64,000 bases of DNA from Hypericibacter sp049323455. GTDB taxonomy: Bacteria; Pseudomonadota; Alphaproteobacteria; Dongiales; Dongiaceae. Under the pieces are notes generated by a model. The model ran no database searches, was not told where the DNA came from, and was given only the letters and a program-made list of their open reading frames with translations. The position numbers and the translations under genes were made by a program. Every line of letters begins with the position of its first letter. Position 1 is the first letter of the stretch. Below are positions 46,254 through 54,597 of this stretch, piece by piece. Where the stretch lies: assembly GCA_049323455.1 (NCBI GenBank), contig JBMONF010000029.1, forward strand, positions 1 to 64,000. The letters run 5' to 3'.

Positions 46254-47714
46254 TCAGTTGCCGTTGGCCGCGCGCGGCAGGGGCGCCGGTTCGCCCATGG
46301 CCTTGATCGCGTCGACGATCGGTCCCATGCGCGTGCCGAGCGATCCCTTGACCAGCACCACGTCGCCGGGCCTGAGCGCTGCCAGCACGGCGGGGATCAT
46401 CTCGGCGCTGGCCTCGTGGTGAGCGGCGCGCAGGCTCGCGGGCAGGGCCGCGTCCAGGTTCGCCATGAGCGGGCCGACGGTGAAGACGAGATCGGCCTTG
46501 GCCTCGATCAGATCGGGTGCCAAGCCGGCATGGAGCGCCGGCCCTTGCGCGCCCAGTTCGCGCATGTCGCCCAGCACGGCGATGCGCCGGCCGCCGTTCC
46601 TGGGGCTGGTCCGGGCCAGCACGCCGAAGGCGGCGCGCATGGCGGCGGGGCTCGCGTTGTAGCTCTCGTCGATCAGCTCGACGCTGCCGCCCCCGCGCTG
46701 GGCCGGCAGCGCCACGGTGGTGCGCGCCCCCCGGCCCTTGGGCGGCGTGACACGGGCGAAGGCGGCCGCGGCCTCGCCGACATCCGCCCCCACGGCCTTC
46801 ACGGCTGCCAGCACGGCCAAGCTGTTCATGACCCAGTGCAGGCCGGGCGCGCCGAGGCAATAGTCGAAGCGCTCGCCCTCGATCGAGGCGCTGACGGCGC
46901 TCGAGGTGGCGTAGAGCGAGCAGTCGAGGAGCCGCGCGGCCGCTGCTGCATGCCGGCCGAAGCCGAGGATGCGGGTCAGGCCCCGCCGGCGCGCATGGGC
47001 GGCCAGCCGCTCGAACTGCGAATTGTCGCGGTTGAGGATCGCGATACCATCGGCGTCCATGCCCTCGAAGATCTCCGCCTTGGCGTCGGCAACCGCCTCG
47101 AGCGAGGCGAAGAACTCCATGTGCGCGGGCTCGATCGCGGTGATGATCGCGACGTGCGGGCGCGCCAGGCGCGACAAGGGCCCCAGCTCGCCCGCATGGT
47201 TCATGCCGAGCTCGAACACGCCATAGACCGTGCCGGGCGGCATGCGTGCCAGCGTCAGCGGCACGCCCCACTGGTTGTTGAAGCTGCCGACCGAGGCGAA
47301 GGTGGCGGCCTGGATGCCCAGCACGGTCTTGAGCGCTTCCTTGGTGCCGGTCTTGCCGACGCTGCCGGTGACGCCGATGCGTTTGGCACCCGAGCGTTCG
47401 CGCGCGGCGATGCCGAGGCGCTCCAGCCCCTGGAGCGTGTCGGCCACCATCAGGAGCGGCGCGTCGGCCGCCAGGCCCTCGGGCCGGCGATGGGCGAGTG
47501 TCGCCGCCGCGCCTTTGGCGAGCGCCGCGGCGATATAGTCGTGCCCGTCGAACTGCGGCCCCTTGAGCGCCACGAACAGGTCGCCCGCCTCGATCGTGCG
47601 GCTGTCGATCGACACGCCGGCCGCGGTCCAGCCGGCATCGCCCTGGAGCGCGCCGCTGGTCGCAGCGGCCGCCTCGGCCGCACGCCACAGCACGGGCTTC
47701 GGCACGCCGCTCAT
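46254..47714 (-). CDS. murF: UDP-MurNAc-tripeptide--D-Ala-D-Ala ligase MurF
   Basis: This 486-residue Mur ligase has 'VSIDSRTIEAGDLFVALKGPQFDGHDYI', ATP loop 'GVTGSVGKTGTKEALKTVL', 'NNQWGVPLTLARMPPGTVYGVFELGMNHAGE', 'ITAIEPAHMEFF', 'LIDESYNASPAAMRAAF' and 'AVLGDMRELGAQGPALHAGL'. It attaches D-Ala-D-Ala, finishing the UDP-MurNAc pentapeptide. It overlaps murE by four bases. Confidence 0.96.
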   Translation of the reverse strand: MSGVPKPVLWRAAEAAAATSGALQGDAGWTAAGVSIDSRTIEAGDLFVALKGPQFDGHDYIAAALAKGAAATLAHRRPEGLAADAPLLMVADTLQGLERLGIAARERSGAKRIGVTGSVGKTGTKEALKTVLGIQAATFASVGSFNNQWGVPLTLARMPPGTVYGVFELGMNHAGELGPLSRLARPHVAIITAIEPAHMEFFASLEAVADAKAEIFEGMDADGIAILNRDNSQFERLAAHARRRGLTRILGFGRHAAAAARLLDCSLYATSSAVSASIEGERFDYCLGAPGLHWVMNSLAVLAAVKAVGADVGEAAAAFARVTPPKGRGARTTVALPAQRGGGSVELIDESYNASPAAMRAAFGVLARTSPRNGGRRIAVLGDMRELGAQGPALHAGLAPDLIEAKADLVFTVGPLMANLDAALPASLRAAHHEASAEMIPAVLAALRPGDVVLVKGSLGTRMGPIVDAIKAMGEPAPLPRAANGN

Positions 47715-49189
47715 GCCGCACCTCCCGAGGGCCGCGCACCCAGTTCCGCCACCGCGTCCCGCGCCACCTCGGCATCGTCGAAAGGATAGGTCACGCCCGC
47801 GACGATCTGGCCCGTCTCGTGGCCCTTGCCCGCGATCACCAGGAGATCGTCGGCCTTAAGCCCGGCGATGGCGGCGCGGATCGCCTCGCGCCGGTCGCCG
47901 ATTTCCCGCGCGCGGCGGCAGGCGGCCAGGATCTCGGCGCGGATCGCGGCCGGATCCTCGCTGCGCGGGTTGTCGTCCGTGACGATGACCTGATCGGCCA
48001 GCTCTTCGGCGATGCGGCCCATCTCGGGCCGCTTGGCGCGATCGCGGTCGCCGCCGCAGCCGAACACCACCACCAGCCGACCGGTTGCCAGCGGCCTAAG
48101 CTCGGTCAGGATGGTCTTGAGCGCTTCGGGTTTGTGCGAGTAGTCGACGAAGATCGGCGCGCCCGCGGGATGGCGCGCGACCAGCTCGATGCGCCCGCGC
48201 ACGCCGCTCACGCGGGCGAGCTCGGCGGCCGCGCGCGAGGGGCTGGCGCCGCAGGCGATCGCCAGGCCCAGTGCGGCCAGCGCGTTGTGCGCTTGGAAGG
48301 CGCCCGCCACCGGGAAGAGCAGCTCCATCGGCTGGCCGAATACCGAAAGAGCGAGGCGCTGGCCTTCGGCTTCGGATACGCGCGAGCGCAAGGTCAGCTC
48401 CTTGCCGGCGGCGCCATAGGCGATGACGGCGATGCCGCGGCGCCGGCAGATCTCCGCCAACGGCTCGAAATGATCGCTGTCGGCATTGAGCACGGCCGTG
48501 CCGCTCGCGGGCAGCAGCGTTTCGAACAGCCGCGCCTTGGCGCGGAAATAGCGCTCCATCGTGCCGTGATAGTCGAGATGCTCGTGGGTAAGGTTGGTGA
48601 AGGCCGCGGCCTTGAGCCGGACGCCGTCGAGCCGGAACTGATCGATCCCGTGACTCGACGCCTCCATGACGAGGTGATCGATGCCGTCCTGCGCCAGCTC
48701 GGCCAGGATGCGATGCAGCTCGATCGGATCGGGCGTGGTCAAGGCACCGTCGCGGTCGTGTCCTGGCGCCACGATGCCGAGCGTGCCGAGACTGCCGGCG
48801 CGCAAGCCCATGAGCGTCCAGAGTTGGCGGGTGAAGTGAGCGACCGAGGTCTTGCCGCTGGTGCCCGTGACGGCCGCGATCTCCTTCGGCTGCCGGCGAT
48901 AGAAGCGCGCCGCCATGAACGCCAGGCGCCGGCGCGGATTGTCGTCGAAGATGACGGGCGTGCGGCCGATGCTGGCGGGCAGCTCCGTGTCGTAGGGCGC
49001 CAGGATCGCGGCGGCACCCCGGGCCAGCGCGTCGGCGATGAAGGTGCGGCCGTCGGCGCGCGTGCCCGGCAGGGCCGCGAACAGGAAGCCCGGCTCGACG
49101 CGGCGCGAATCGGCACTCAAGCCCTTGATCTCGATTTCCGCCGCCGTCACGTCCGCCTTCCGTTCCTCCAGTAGCTCTCTGAGCCGCAC
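47711..49189 (-). CDS. murE: UDP-MurNAc-L-Ala-D-Glu--meso-diaminopimelate ligase MurE
   Basis: This 492-residue Mur ligase has 'GLSADSRRVEPGFLFAALPGTRADGRTFI', ATP loop 'AVTGTSGKTSVAHFTRQLW', 'MEASSHGIDQFRLDGV', 'LTHEHLDYHGTMERYF', 'FVDYSHKPEALKTIL' and 'VFGCGGDRDRAKRPEMG'. The motif 'TDDNPRSEDP' is the DNPR sequence that selects meso-diaminopimelate. It follows ftsI after 16 bases. Confidence 0.96.
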   Translation of the reverse strand: MRLRELLEERKADVTAAEIEIKGLSADSRRVEPGFLFAALPGTRADGRTFIADALARGAAAILAPYDTELPASIGRTPVIFDDNPRRRLAFMAARFYRRQPKEIAAVTGTSGKTSVAHFTRQLWTLMGLRAGSLGTLGIVAPGHDRDGALTTPDPIELHRILAELAQDGIDHLVMEASSHGIDQFRLDGVRLKAAAFTNLTHEHLDYHGTMERYFRAKARLFETLLPASGTAVLNADSDHFEPLAEICRRRGIAVIAYGAAGKELTLRSRVSEAEGQRLALSVFGQPMELLFPVAGAFQAHNALAALGLAIACGASPSRAAAELARVSGVRGRIELVARHPAGAPIFVDYSHKPEALKTILTELRPLATGRLVVVFGCGGDRDRAKRPEMGRIAEELADQVIVTDDNPRSEDPAAIRAEILAACRRAREIGDRREAIRAAIAGLKADDLLVIAGKGHETGQIVAGVTYPFDDAEVARDAVAELGARPSGGAA

Positions 49190-49205
49190 TTGGCTCTTCT
49201 CCGTC

Positions 49206-50933
49206 CTATTCGGTGCCGCGCGCCGCGACCAGCAGCGCGTTGTCGTCGGACGGCGCCTGTTGCTGCGGCTCGATGCCGAGCAGCGGCGCCATGCGTTGCA
49301 CGATGCGCCCGACTGCCGGGGCCGCGACCCAGCCGCCGGTGGCGTAGCCGGAGGACTGCGCGTTCGGCTTGGGATCGTCGATCATCGCCAGCACCACGTA
49401 GCGGGGCGCGTTGATCGGGAAGGCCCCCACGAAGGAAGCCATGCGCGCATCGGCGACATAGCCGCGGCTGCCGAGCTTGTCGGCCGTGCCGGTCTTGCCG
49501 CCGACGAGATAGCCGGGCACGTCGGCCTTCTTGCCGGTGCCGCGCTCGACCACCAGGCGCATGAGCTTGCGGATCTCGACCGAGGTTTCGGGCTTGATCA
49601 CGCGATCGCCGTCGGCGACCTGATCGGCGTTGCGCTTGATGAGCGTGGCCGGCCGCATGATGCCGCCATTGACCAGCGCCGCGATCCCCGCCGCCAGATG
49701 CAACGGGCTCACCGCGATGCCATGACCGTAAGCGATGGTCATGGTGTTGATCGGTCGCCATTCGCTCGGGAACATCGGCAGGCCGGTTTCCGGCAGCTCG
49801 ATCGACGCGCGGCGCAGCATGCCGACGCTGTCGAGGAAGCGCTTCTGCCGCTCGGTGCCCATGCGCTCGGCGATCAGGGCGGCGCCGATGTTGGAGGAAT
49901 ACATGATGACTTCCGACACCGTGAGCGGCCGGTTCTCGGGGTGATAGTCGGAGATGGTGAACCCCCCGATGCGCAGCGGCCGGCTCGCGTCCACGCTGTC
50001 GTCGATCCCGATCGCGCCGGAATCGAGCGCCGCCGCCACGTCGAACATTTTGAAGGTCGAGCCCATCTCGTAGATGCCGAGCGTGGCCCGGTTGAAACGC
50101 TGGTCCGGCGACGCCGTGCCGGCTTCGCGCGGATCGAAATCCGGCAGCGACACCATCGCCAGCACTTCGCCGGTATCGACATCGAGCACCAGCCCGGCGC
50201 CGCCGATGGCCGAGAAATCGTCGATTGCCCGCCTGATCTCGTCGCGCAGGATGTTCTGGATCCGCACGTCGAGCGAAAGCTGCACCGGCTGGCCGCTCTT
50301 CAGCACGTCGTCGAACGATTCCTCGATGCCGGCGAGGCCCTTGTTGTCGATGTCGGTGAAGCCGACGACATGCGCCGTCAGCGCGCCTTGCGGATAGACG
50401 CGCCGCTCCTCGCGCTGGAAATAGAGACCGGGAATGCCGAGCCGGTTCACCGCATATTGCTGGCGCGGCGTGAGGTCGCGCTTGATCCAGACGAAGCGGC
50501 TCTGGGCACCGAGCTTGGCGGCGATCTCGGCCTGGCTCAGGTCGGGCAGCACGCCCACCAGCTTCTGCGCGGTCCCGGCCGGGTCGCTCACCTGCTGAGG
50601 ATCGGCGTAGAGCGAGGCGGTGGGGAGGCTGGTGGCGAGCAACACGCCGTTGCGGTCGAGGACGTCGGCGCGCTGGACGCCGAGGTCCTTGGTGGGCAGC
50701 GCAGCGATGTCGCGCTCGCCGCCGGCGTCCCACACGCCGACCTCGAGCAGCCTGAGCGCGATGGCGAGGAAGGCGACGAGAAACAGGCCGCCGCCCAGGA
50801 GCAGGCGCGTATGGCCCGTCTCGAGCGCGCGCTTGCGCTCGCCATCGAGCTCGAGCAGGTCCTCGAAGCGCGGCGGCCGGGGGTCGGCAAGCTGCGGCCC
50901 GCAAGGATGGCGCGACGGGCGCGGCATCTTCAT
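49206..50933 (-). CDS. ftsI: septal transpeptidase FtsI (PBP3)
   Basis: This 575-residue class B penicillin-binding protein has a transmembrane helix (about 43-63), a dimerisation region ('DLGVQRADVLDRNGVLLATSLPTASLYADP') and the transpeptidase domain with all three motifs: Ser292-Thr-Phe-Lys295, Ser346-Ser-Asn348 and Lys480-Thr-Gly-Thr. It cross-links septal peptidoglycan with FtsW. ATG 50933 overlaps the ftsL stop by four bases; ATG 50927 is a near alternative. Confidence 0.96.
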   Translation of the reverse strand: MKMPRPSRHPCGPQLADPRPPRFEDLLELDGERKRALETGHTRLLLGGGLFLVAFLAIALRLLEVGVWDAGGERDIAALPTKDLGVQRADVLDRNGVLLATSLPTASLYADPQQVSDPAGTAQKLVGVLPDLSQAEIAAKLGAQSRFVWIKRDLTPRQQYAVNRLGIPGLYFQREERRVYPQGALTAHVVGFTDIDNKGLAGIEESFDDVLKSGQPVQLSLDVRIQNILRDEIRRAIDDFSAIGGAGLVLDVDTGEVLAMVSLPDFDPREAGTASPDQRFNRATLGIYEMGSTFKMFDVAAALDSGAIGIDDSVDASRPLRIGGFTISDYHPENRPLTVSEVIMYSSNIGAALIAERMGTERQKRFLDSVGMLRRASIELPETGLPMFPSEWRPINTMTIAYGHGIAVSPLHLAAGIAALVNGGIMRPATLIKRNADQVADGDRVIKPETSVEIRKLMRLVVERGTGKKADVPGYLVGGKTGTADKLGSRGYVADARMASFVGAFPINAPRYVVLAMIDDPKPNAQSSGYATGGWVAAPAVGRIVQRMAPLLGIEPQQQAPSDDNALLVAARGTE

Positions 50934-51544
50934 GGCTGGCCCTCCGCGATGCTGGCCGCGATCAGGGCACCCAACGGATCGTCGCCACCGGGGGCCTGGA
51001 TCATCGGCGTCGCGGGCGCGCCAGCCGGCGGCGCCTCGTCGCCGTCGGCGAGATCGGCTGGAACCGCGTCGAACGACGCCAGATCGGCCGTGGTCAGGCT
51101 CACGGGCGTCAGGCCTGTCGGGGCGGCGCCGGCGCTGTCGCCCGATGCGGGGTCGAACGCAAGCGCATCGGCTGCGGCCAGATCGATTGTCGCGGGATTG
51201 GCGGCGGCCGCGAGGCCAGCCGGGGTCGGCAGGGCCGGATCGAAACGAGGCGCCGGCACGGCCACGTCGAGCCTGGCGGGGAGGGCAGCGAAGTTCTGCA
51301 TCTGTCTGGCCGCGACCGGCGCCAGGCCCAGATAGCGGCGATTGAGATCCGAGAGCCGGCCGGGCTCGTTGAGATAGCTCCACTCGGCCTTGAGCACGCG
51401 GATCTGCTCCTGCGCGCGCTGGATATCCCGGTTGGTCCGGCCGAGTTGGTGCTCGAGCTCCTGCACGGCGAACTTGATCTGGAACATGCAGAAGCCGGCG
51501 GCCAGAACGACGATGAGCCAGATCGGCAGCGACAGGCGGTTCAT
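50930..51544 (-). CDS. ftsL: cell division protein FtsL with long C-terminal tail
   Basis: This 204-residue bitopic protein has a short cytoplasmic start, a transmembrane helix (about 7-24), a coiled coil (about 26-60) and the FtsL-type 'VLKAEWSYLNEPGRLSDLNRRYLGLAPV'. Residues from about 90 on are a low-complexity Ala/Asp/Pro-rich tail, roughly doubling the usual length of about 110-130. Position between rsmH and ftsI supports the assignment. The ATG shares one base with the rsmH stop. Confidence 0.88.
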   Translation of the reverse strand: MNRLSLPIWLIVVLAAGFCMFQIKFAVQELEHQLGRTNRDIQRAQEQIRVLKAEWSYLNEPGRLSDLNRRYLGLAPVAARQMQNFAALPARLDVAVPAPRFDPALPTPAGLAAAANPATIDLAAADALAFDPASGDSAGAAPTGLTPVSLTTADLASFDAVPADLADGDEAPPAGAPATPMIQAPGGDDPLGALIAASIAEGQP

Positions 51545-52545
51545 CACCGGACCTCCTGCTCGCCCGCTGCGGCCGGCTCCCAAGCGGGAGCCGCGGTCCG
51601 CTCGGCCGCGCGCAGGCGCGCCGAACGGGCGCGCGGATTGCGGGCGGTCTCGGCCGCCTCGGGCTTGACCACCTCGGGGGCCAGGATGCGGAAGCTGGGC
51701 TCGCGCAGGCGTCCCGCGGCTTCGGGCATATGGCGCGAGGCGCGGGGCGTGCGGCCGGCCCGCTCGCGGAAGAACCGCTTCACTTCGCGGTCCTCCAACG
51801 AGTGGAAGGAGACGACGGCGAGCCGGCCGCCCGCCTTGAGGAGCGCTTCAGCCGAGACGAGGCCGCGGCGAAGCTCGCCCAGCTCGTCGTTCACGGCGAT
51901 GCGCAAGGCTTGAAACGTGCGCGTGGCGGGATCGATGCCATCGTGCGAGCGCGCGCCCGCGGCGCGCCGGACGATTTCGGCCAGCGCCAGCGTGCGGGTG
52001 ATGGGCGCCTGCCGGCGCGCCGTCACGATGGCCTGCGCGATTGAGCGCGCACGGCGTTCCTCGCCATAGCGGAAGATGAGATCGGCCAACTCGCTCTCCG
52101 GCATGGTGTTGACGAGATCGGCGGCGGTTGGGCCGCCGCCCCCCATGCGCATGTCGAGCGGCCCGTCGAAGCGGAAGGAGAAGCCGCGCTCGGGCCGGTC
52201 GAGCTGCATCGAGGAGACGCCAAGATCGAACGCAATGCCGTCGGCCCGCCTCAGCCCTTTGGCGGCGAGCAGATCGCGCATCTCGCCGAAGCGGCCCTCG
52301 ACGGCGTGCAAGCGGCCGGGGAAGTCGCGGGCCAGCGCCTGCGCAATGGCGATCGCGTCGGGGTCGCGGTCGATCGCCCAGACGGTGCATCGGGCGGCGG
52401 CCAGAAGGGCCCGCGTATAGCCGCCGGCGCCGAAGGTGCCGTCGACATAGATGCCGCCGTCCTTGGGGGCGAGCGCGACCAGCACCGCATCCAGCAGGAC
52501 GGGAACGTGACCGCCGCGCGCCGTTTCGCGAGAGGGGGCGCTCAT
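51544..52545 (-). CDS. rsmH: 16S rRNA (cytosine-1402-N4)-methyltransferase RsmH
   Basis: This 333-residue SAM methyltransferase (MraW) has 'HVPVLLDAVLVALAPKDGGIYVDGTFGAGGYTRALL', 'FDLGVSSMQLDRPERGFSFRFDGPLDMRM', 'YGEERRARSIAQAIV', 'TRTFQALRIAVNDEL' and 'RLAVVSFHSLEDREVKRFFRE'. It methylates C1402 in the decoding centre. The C-terminal 50 residues are Ala/Arg-rich. It overlaps mraZ by four bases. Confidence 0.96.
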   Translation of the reverse strand: MSAPSRETARGGHVPVLLDAVLVALAPKDGGIYVDGTFGAGGYTRALLAAARCTVWAIDRDPDAIAIAQALARDFPGRLHAVEGRFGEMRDLLAAKGLRRADGIAFDLGVSSMQLDRPERGFSFRFDGPLDMRMGGGGPTAADLVNTMPESELADLIFRYGEERRARSIAQAIVTARRQAPITRTLALAEIVRRAAGARSHDGIDPATRTFQALRIAVNDELGELRRGLVSAEALLKAGGRLAVVSFHSLEDREVKRFFRERAGRTPRASRHMPEAAGRLREPSFRILAPEVVKPEAAETARNPRARSARLRAAERTAAPAWEPAAAGEQEVR

Positions 52546-53006
52546 GAGCCGCTCCCGCTGTGGCCGGCGCGCAAGGTGCGGCCCTTTTCGAGCGCGCGCT
52601 TGCGCGCCTCCGCCTTGTGGCGATCGAGGGCGCCAGGCTCCCAGATCTCGAAATGCTGGCCGCGGCCGACGAAGGCCGCCGTCTCCGTGATGCCGGCATG
52701 CTGCGCCAGGATTTCGGGCAGCATGATGCGCCCTTCGCCGTCGAAAGCGAGCTGCTTGGCGTCCGAAAACAGCGTCAGCGCCAGATCGTCGTGCTCGTCG
52801 GAAAAGAGATCGACGTTGGCAAGCTTGGCGTTGATGTCGGCCATCCAATCCATGCCGGCGCACTGAACCGCCGGAAACTTGAAGGAGGGCAGGGCCACGA
52901 TGCCGTGAAAACTCTGTCCGGCGAGCGCAGCGCGAAAGGGCGCCGGGACCGAGACGCGGCCCTTGCGATCGACTTTGTTCACGAAGGTGTCGATGAACAG
53001 CGCCAT
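52542..53006 (-). CDS. mraZ: transcriptional regulator MraZ
   Basis: This 154-residue DNA-binding protein has two SpoVT/AbrB-like domains ('FVNKVDRKGRVSVPAPFRAAL' and 'LAFDGEGRIMLPEILAQHAGI'). In other bacteria it forms rings and represses or activates its own dcw promoter by binding repeated TGGGN boxes. Four such boxes at 10-bp steps lie about 100 bases upstream of the start, so autoregulation is likely here. It is the first gene of the cluster. Confidence 0.96.
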   Translation of the reverse strand: MALFIDTFVNKVDRKGRVSVPAPFRAALAGQSFHGIVALPSFKFPAVQCAGMDWMADINAKLANVDLFSDEHDDLALTLFSDAKQLAFDGEGRIMLPEILAQHAGITETAAFVGRGQHFEIWEPGALDRHKAEARKRALEKGRTLRAGHSGSGS

Positions 53007-53108
53007 CGGCCTTCCGCCTCTTGCCCCCTCCTGGCCGGCCGCGCGTGGCCGGAAGCCCCGATCTCAAAGGGCTCTGCGGGCGCCGCATGGGCGCGCGACC
53101 GCCGGTTA

Positions 53109-53149
53109 TGGGATAACATGGGATAATATGGGCGTCAATGGGATTGGGT
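53109..53149 (-). promoter_or_regulatory. MraZ operator repeats and dcw promoter
   Basis: TGGGN boxes on the plus strand start at 53109, 53119, 53129 and 53139, exactly 10 bp apart, with a fifth at 53145 and an outlier at 53088. On the minus strand a -35 TTGACG (53133-53138) and -10 TATCCC (53110-53115) with 17-base spacing sit inside the repeats. Bound MraZ would therefore cover the promoter of the whole division cluster. Confidence 0.8.
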
Positions 53150-53267
53150 AGTAAAAATCTGGATTTTCGAGGCATTTACGGGCCGTTAACCATGCTTTGC
53201 CGGGACCTCGCAAGCAGATCCGCCGATCGAGGAACATATTCCTTGCTAACCATTGCGGCAGAATTTT

Positions 53268-53282
53268 GTTCTTTATTTGTTC
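53268..53282 (-). promoter_or_regulatory. LexA-like SOS box between mraZ and rnpB
   Basis: GTTC-N7-GTTC (53268-53271 and 53279-53282, spacer tttattt) matches the alphaproteobacterial LexA consensus. It is intergenic, 262 bases upstream of mraZ. A 25-codon open frame (53176-53253, minus strand) starts 15 bases beyond it. Eight fixed bases would arise by chance once or twice in a window of this size, so binding is unproven. Confidence 0.4.
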
Positions 53283-53354
53283 CAAAGGCGATTACTTGGG
53301 GCATCCCCGCAAAAGCCGCGTCGTGAAGACGTCGCTCCGCGATGGGAGAAAGAG

Positions 53355-53769
53355 GCGCCAGACGGCCGGTAAGCCGGGTTCTGTTCCGCCGGGTCTCCCC
53401 GACGGCGATGGCCATTCATCTGGGACGTCCGTTACCGGACGCCTCGCGCGACCGACCCGGGCGGCGGTCCGAAAACCGACCCAGCTTATGATTTTACATG
53501 GAAAATCAAAAGCCTGCCGCCCCTACTTGGTCTTGCTCCCGGTGGGGTTTGCCCTGCCACGACCGTTACCGGCCGCGCGGTGCGCTCTTACCGCACCTTT
53601 TCACCCTTACCCACCCCGCATGCGCGGAATCGGCGGTATCTTTTCTGTGGCACTGTCCCTGGGGTCGCCCCCGCCGGGCGTTACCCGGCACCGTGTCTCC
53701 GTGGAGTCCGGACTTTCCTCCCCCGGCGGCGGTGACGCCGGCCGAAGGCAGCCATCTGGCCGTCTGGCG
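53355..53769 (-). ncRNA. rnpB: RNase P RNA (bacterial type A)
   Basis: On the minus strand the 5' end pairs with the 3' end to give helix P1 (cgccagacggcc / ggccgtctggcg). Conserved core elements follow: 'gaggaaagtccggactcc' near 53720, 'acagaaaagataccgcc' near 53640, 'gggtaagggtgaaaaggtgcggtaagagcgcaccg' near 53600, and the 3' 'agatgaatggccatcgccg' and 'acagaacccggcttac'. RNase P trims tRNA 5' ends. The 5' end is set from P1 and from the -10 box 7 bases upstream. Confidence 0.95.
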
Positions 53770-53775
53770 TCGCAG

Positions 53776-53803
53776 AGGTAAGCATCCTGAGGCCCTGCGT
53801 CAA
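53776..53803 (-). promoter_or_regulatory. rnpB promoter
   Basis: Minus-strand TTGACG (53798-53803), 16 bases, TTACCT (53776-53781); transcription would start near 53769, exactly at the P1 helix of RNase P RNA. Confidence 0.65.
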
Positions 53804-53874
53804 TCGAAGAGGTTGCCGATCGAAGGGCTTAGCAGGGGCGAGCGCGCCCGAGCACGGGCGCGGCCGGTCGGCTC

Positions 53875-54597
53875 TCAGCCGATCTGATCCAGCAGATCGG
53901 CGAGAAGCCCGGCCGTCTGGGCGTCGGGCTCGCCATCCAGGCGGGCCGGCCGAAAGTGGCGCTGGAAGGCGGTCAGCACCAAACGGGTCGGCTCATCGAG
54001 CACGCCGCTTGCCGGAACCGCGTAGCCGAAGCGCCCCAACGCTTCCTGCAACTCCTTGATCGACCATTGTTTTCCGGCGGCTTCAGGCCGTGGCCACAGG
54101 CCGATCCCGGCACGCGCGAGCCGGGCCCAATCGAACCGCTCGCCCGGATCCTGCTTGCGCGCCGGCGCCACGTCGGAGTGGCCCAGCACCCGGCAGGCCG
54201 GTATGGGGTGGCGGGCCAGTACCTCGCGGGCCAGCGTTTCGAGCGCGGCCATCTGCGGCTCAGGGAAGGGGCGGTAGCCGAATTCGTGGCCGGGATTGGC
54301 GAGCTCGATGCCGATGGAGCGGGCATTGACGTCGCGCGCCCCCGCCCAACAGCTGACGCCCGCATGCCAGGCCCGCCGCTCCTCGGGCACCAGCCGCCAA
54401 ACCTGCCCGCTCTCCTCGATCAGGTAATGCGCGCTGACCTTGGCCTTGGGATCGCACAGCCGGTCGAGCGCGGCGGCGGCGCTTCGCATCCCCGTGTAGT
54501 GGAGAAGGAGGATATCGACCGGCTGGCCCACCGGCCGGGAATCGTGATTGGGCGAAGGACGCTCCCGCATCGCCATCGATCTTCGCGTCTTCGTCAT
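53875..54597 (-). CDS. ampD: N-acetylmuramoyl-L-alanine amidase (AmpD/AmiD type) with peptidoglycan-binding domain
   Basis: This 240-residue amidase_2 zinc enzyme has 'ILLLHYTGMRSAAAALDRL' (first His), 'VSAHYLIEESGQVWRLVPEERRAWHAGVSCW', 'NARSIGIELANPG' and 'CRVLGHSDVAPARKQDPGERFDW' (second His, Asp). It removes the stem peptide from anhydro-muropeptides in recycling. The last 75 residues form a PG-binding-1-type domain ('LQEALGRFGYAVPASGVLDEPTRLVLTAFQRHFRP'), closer to AmiD than to minimal AmpD; no signal peptide is seen, so a cytoplasmic role is likely. Its ATG shares one base with the upstream stop. Confidence 0.88.
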   Translation of the reverse strand: MTKTRRSMAMRERPSPNHDSRPVGQPVDILLLHYTGMRSAAAALDRLCDPKAKVSAHYLIEESGQVWRLVPEERRAWHAGVSCWAGARDVNARSIGIELANPGHEFGYRPFPEPQMAALETLAREVLARHPIPACRVLGHSDVAPARKQDPGERFDWARLARAGIGLWPRPEAAGKQWSIKELQEALGRFGYAVPASGVLDEPTRLVLTAFQRHFRPARLDGEPDAQTAGLLADLLDQIG

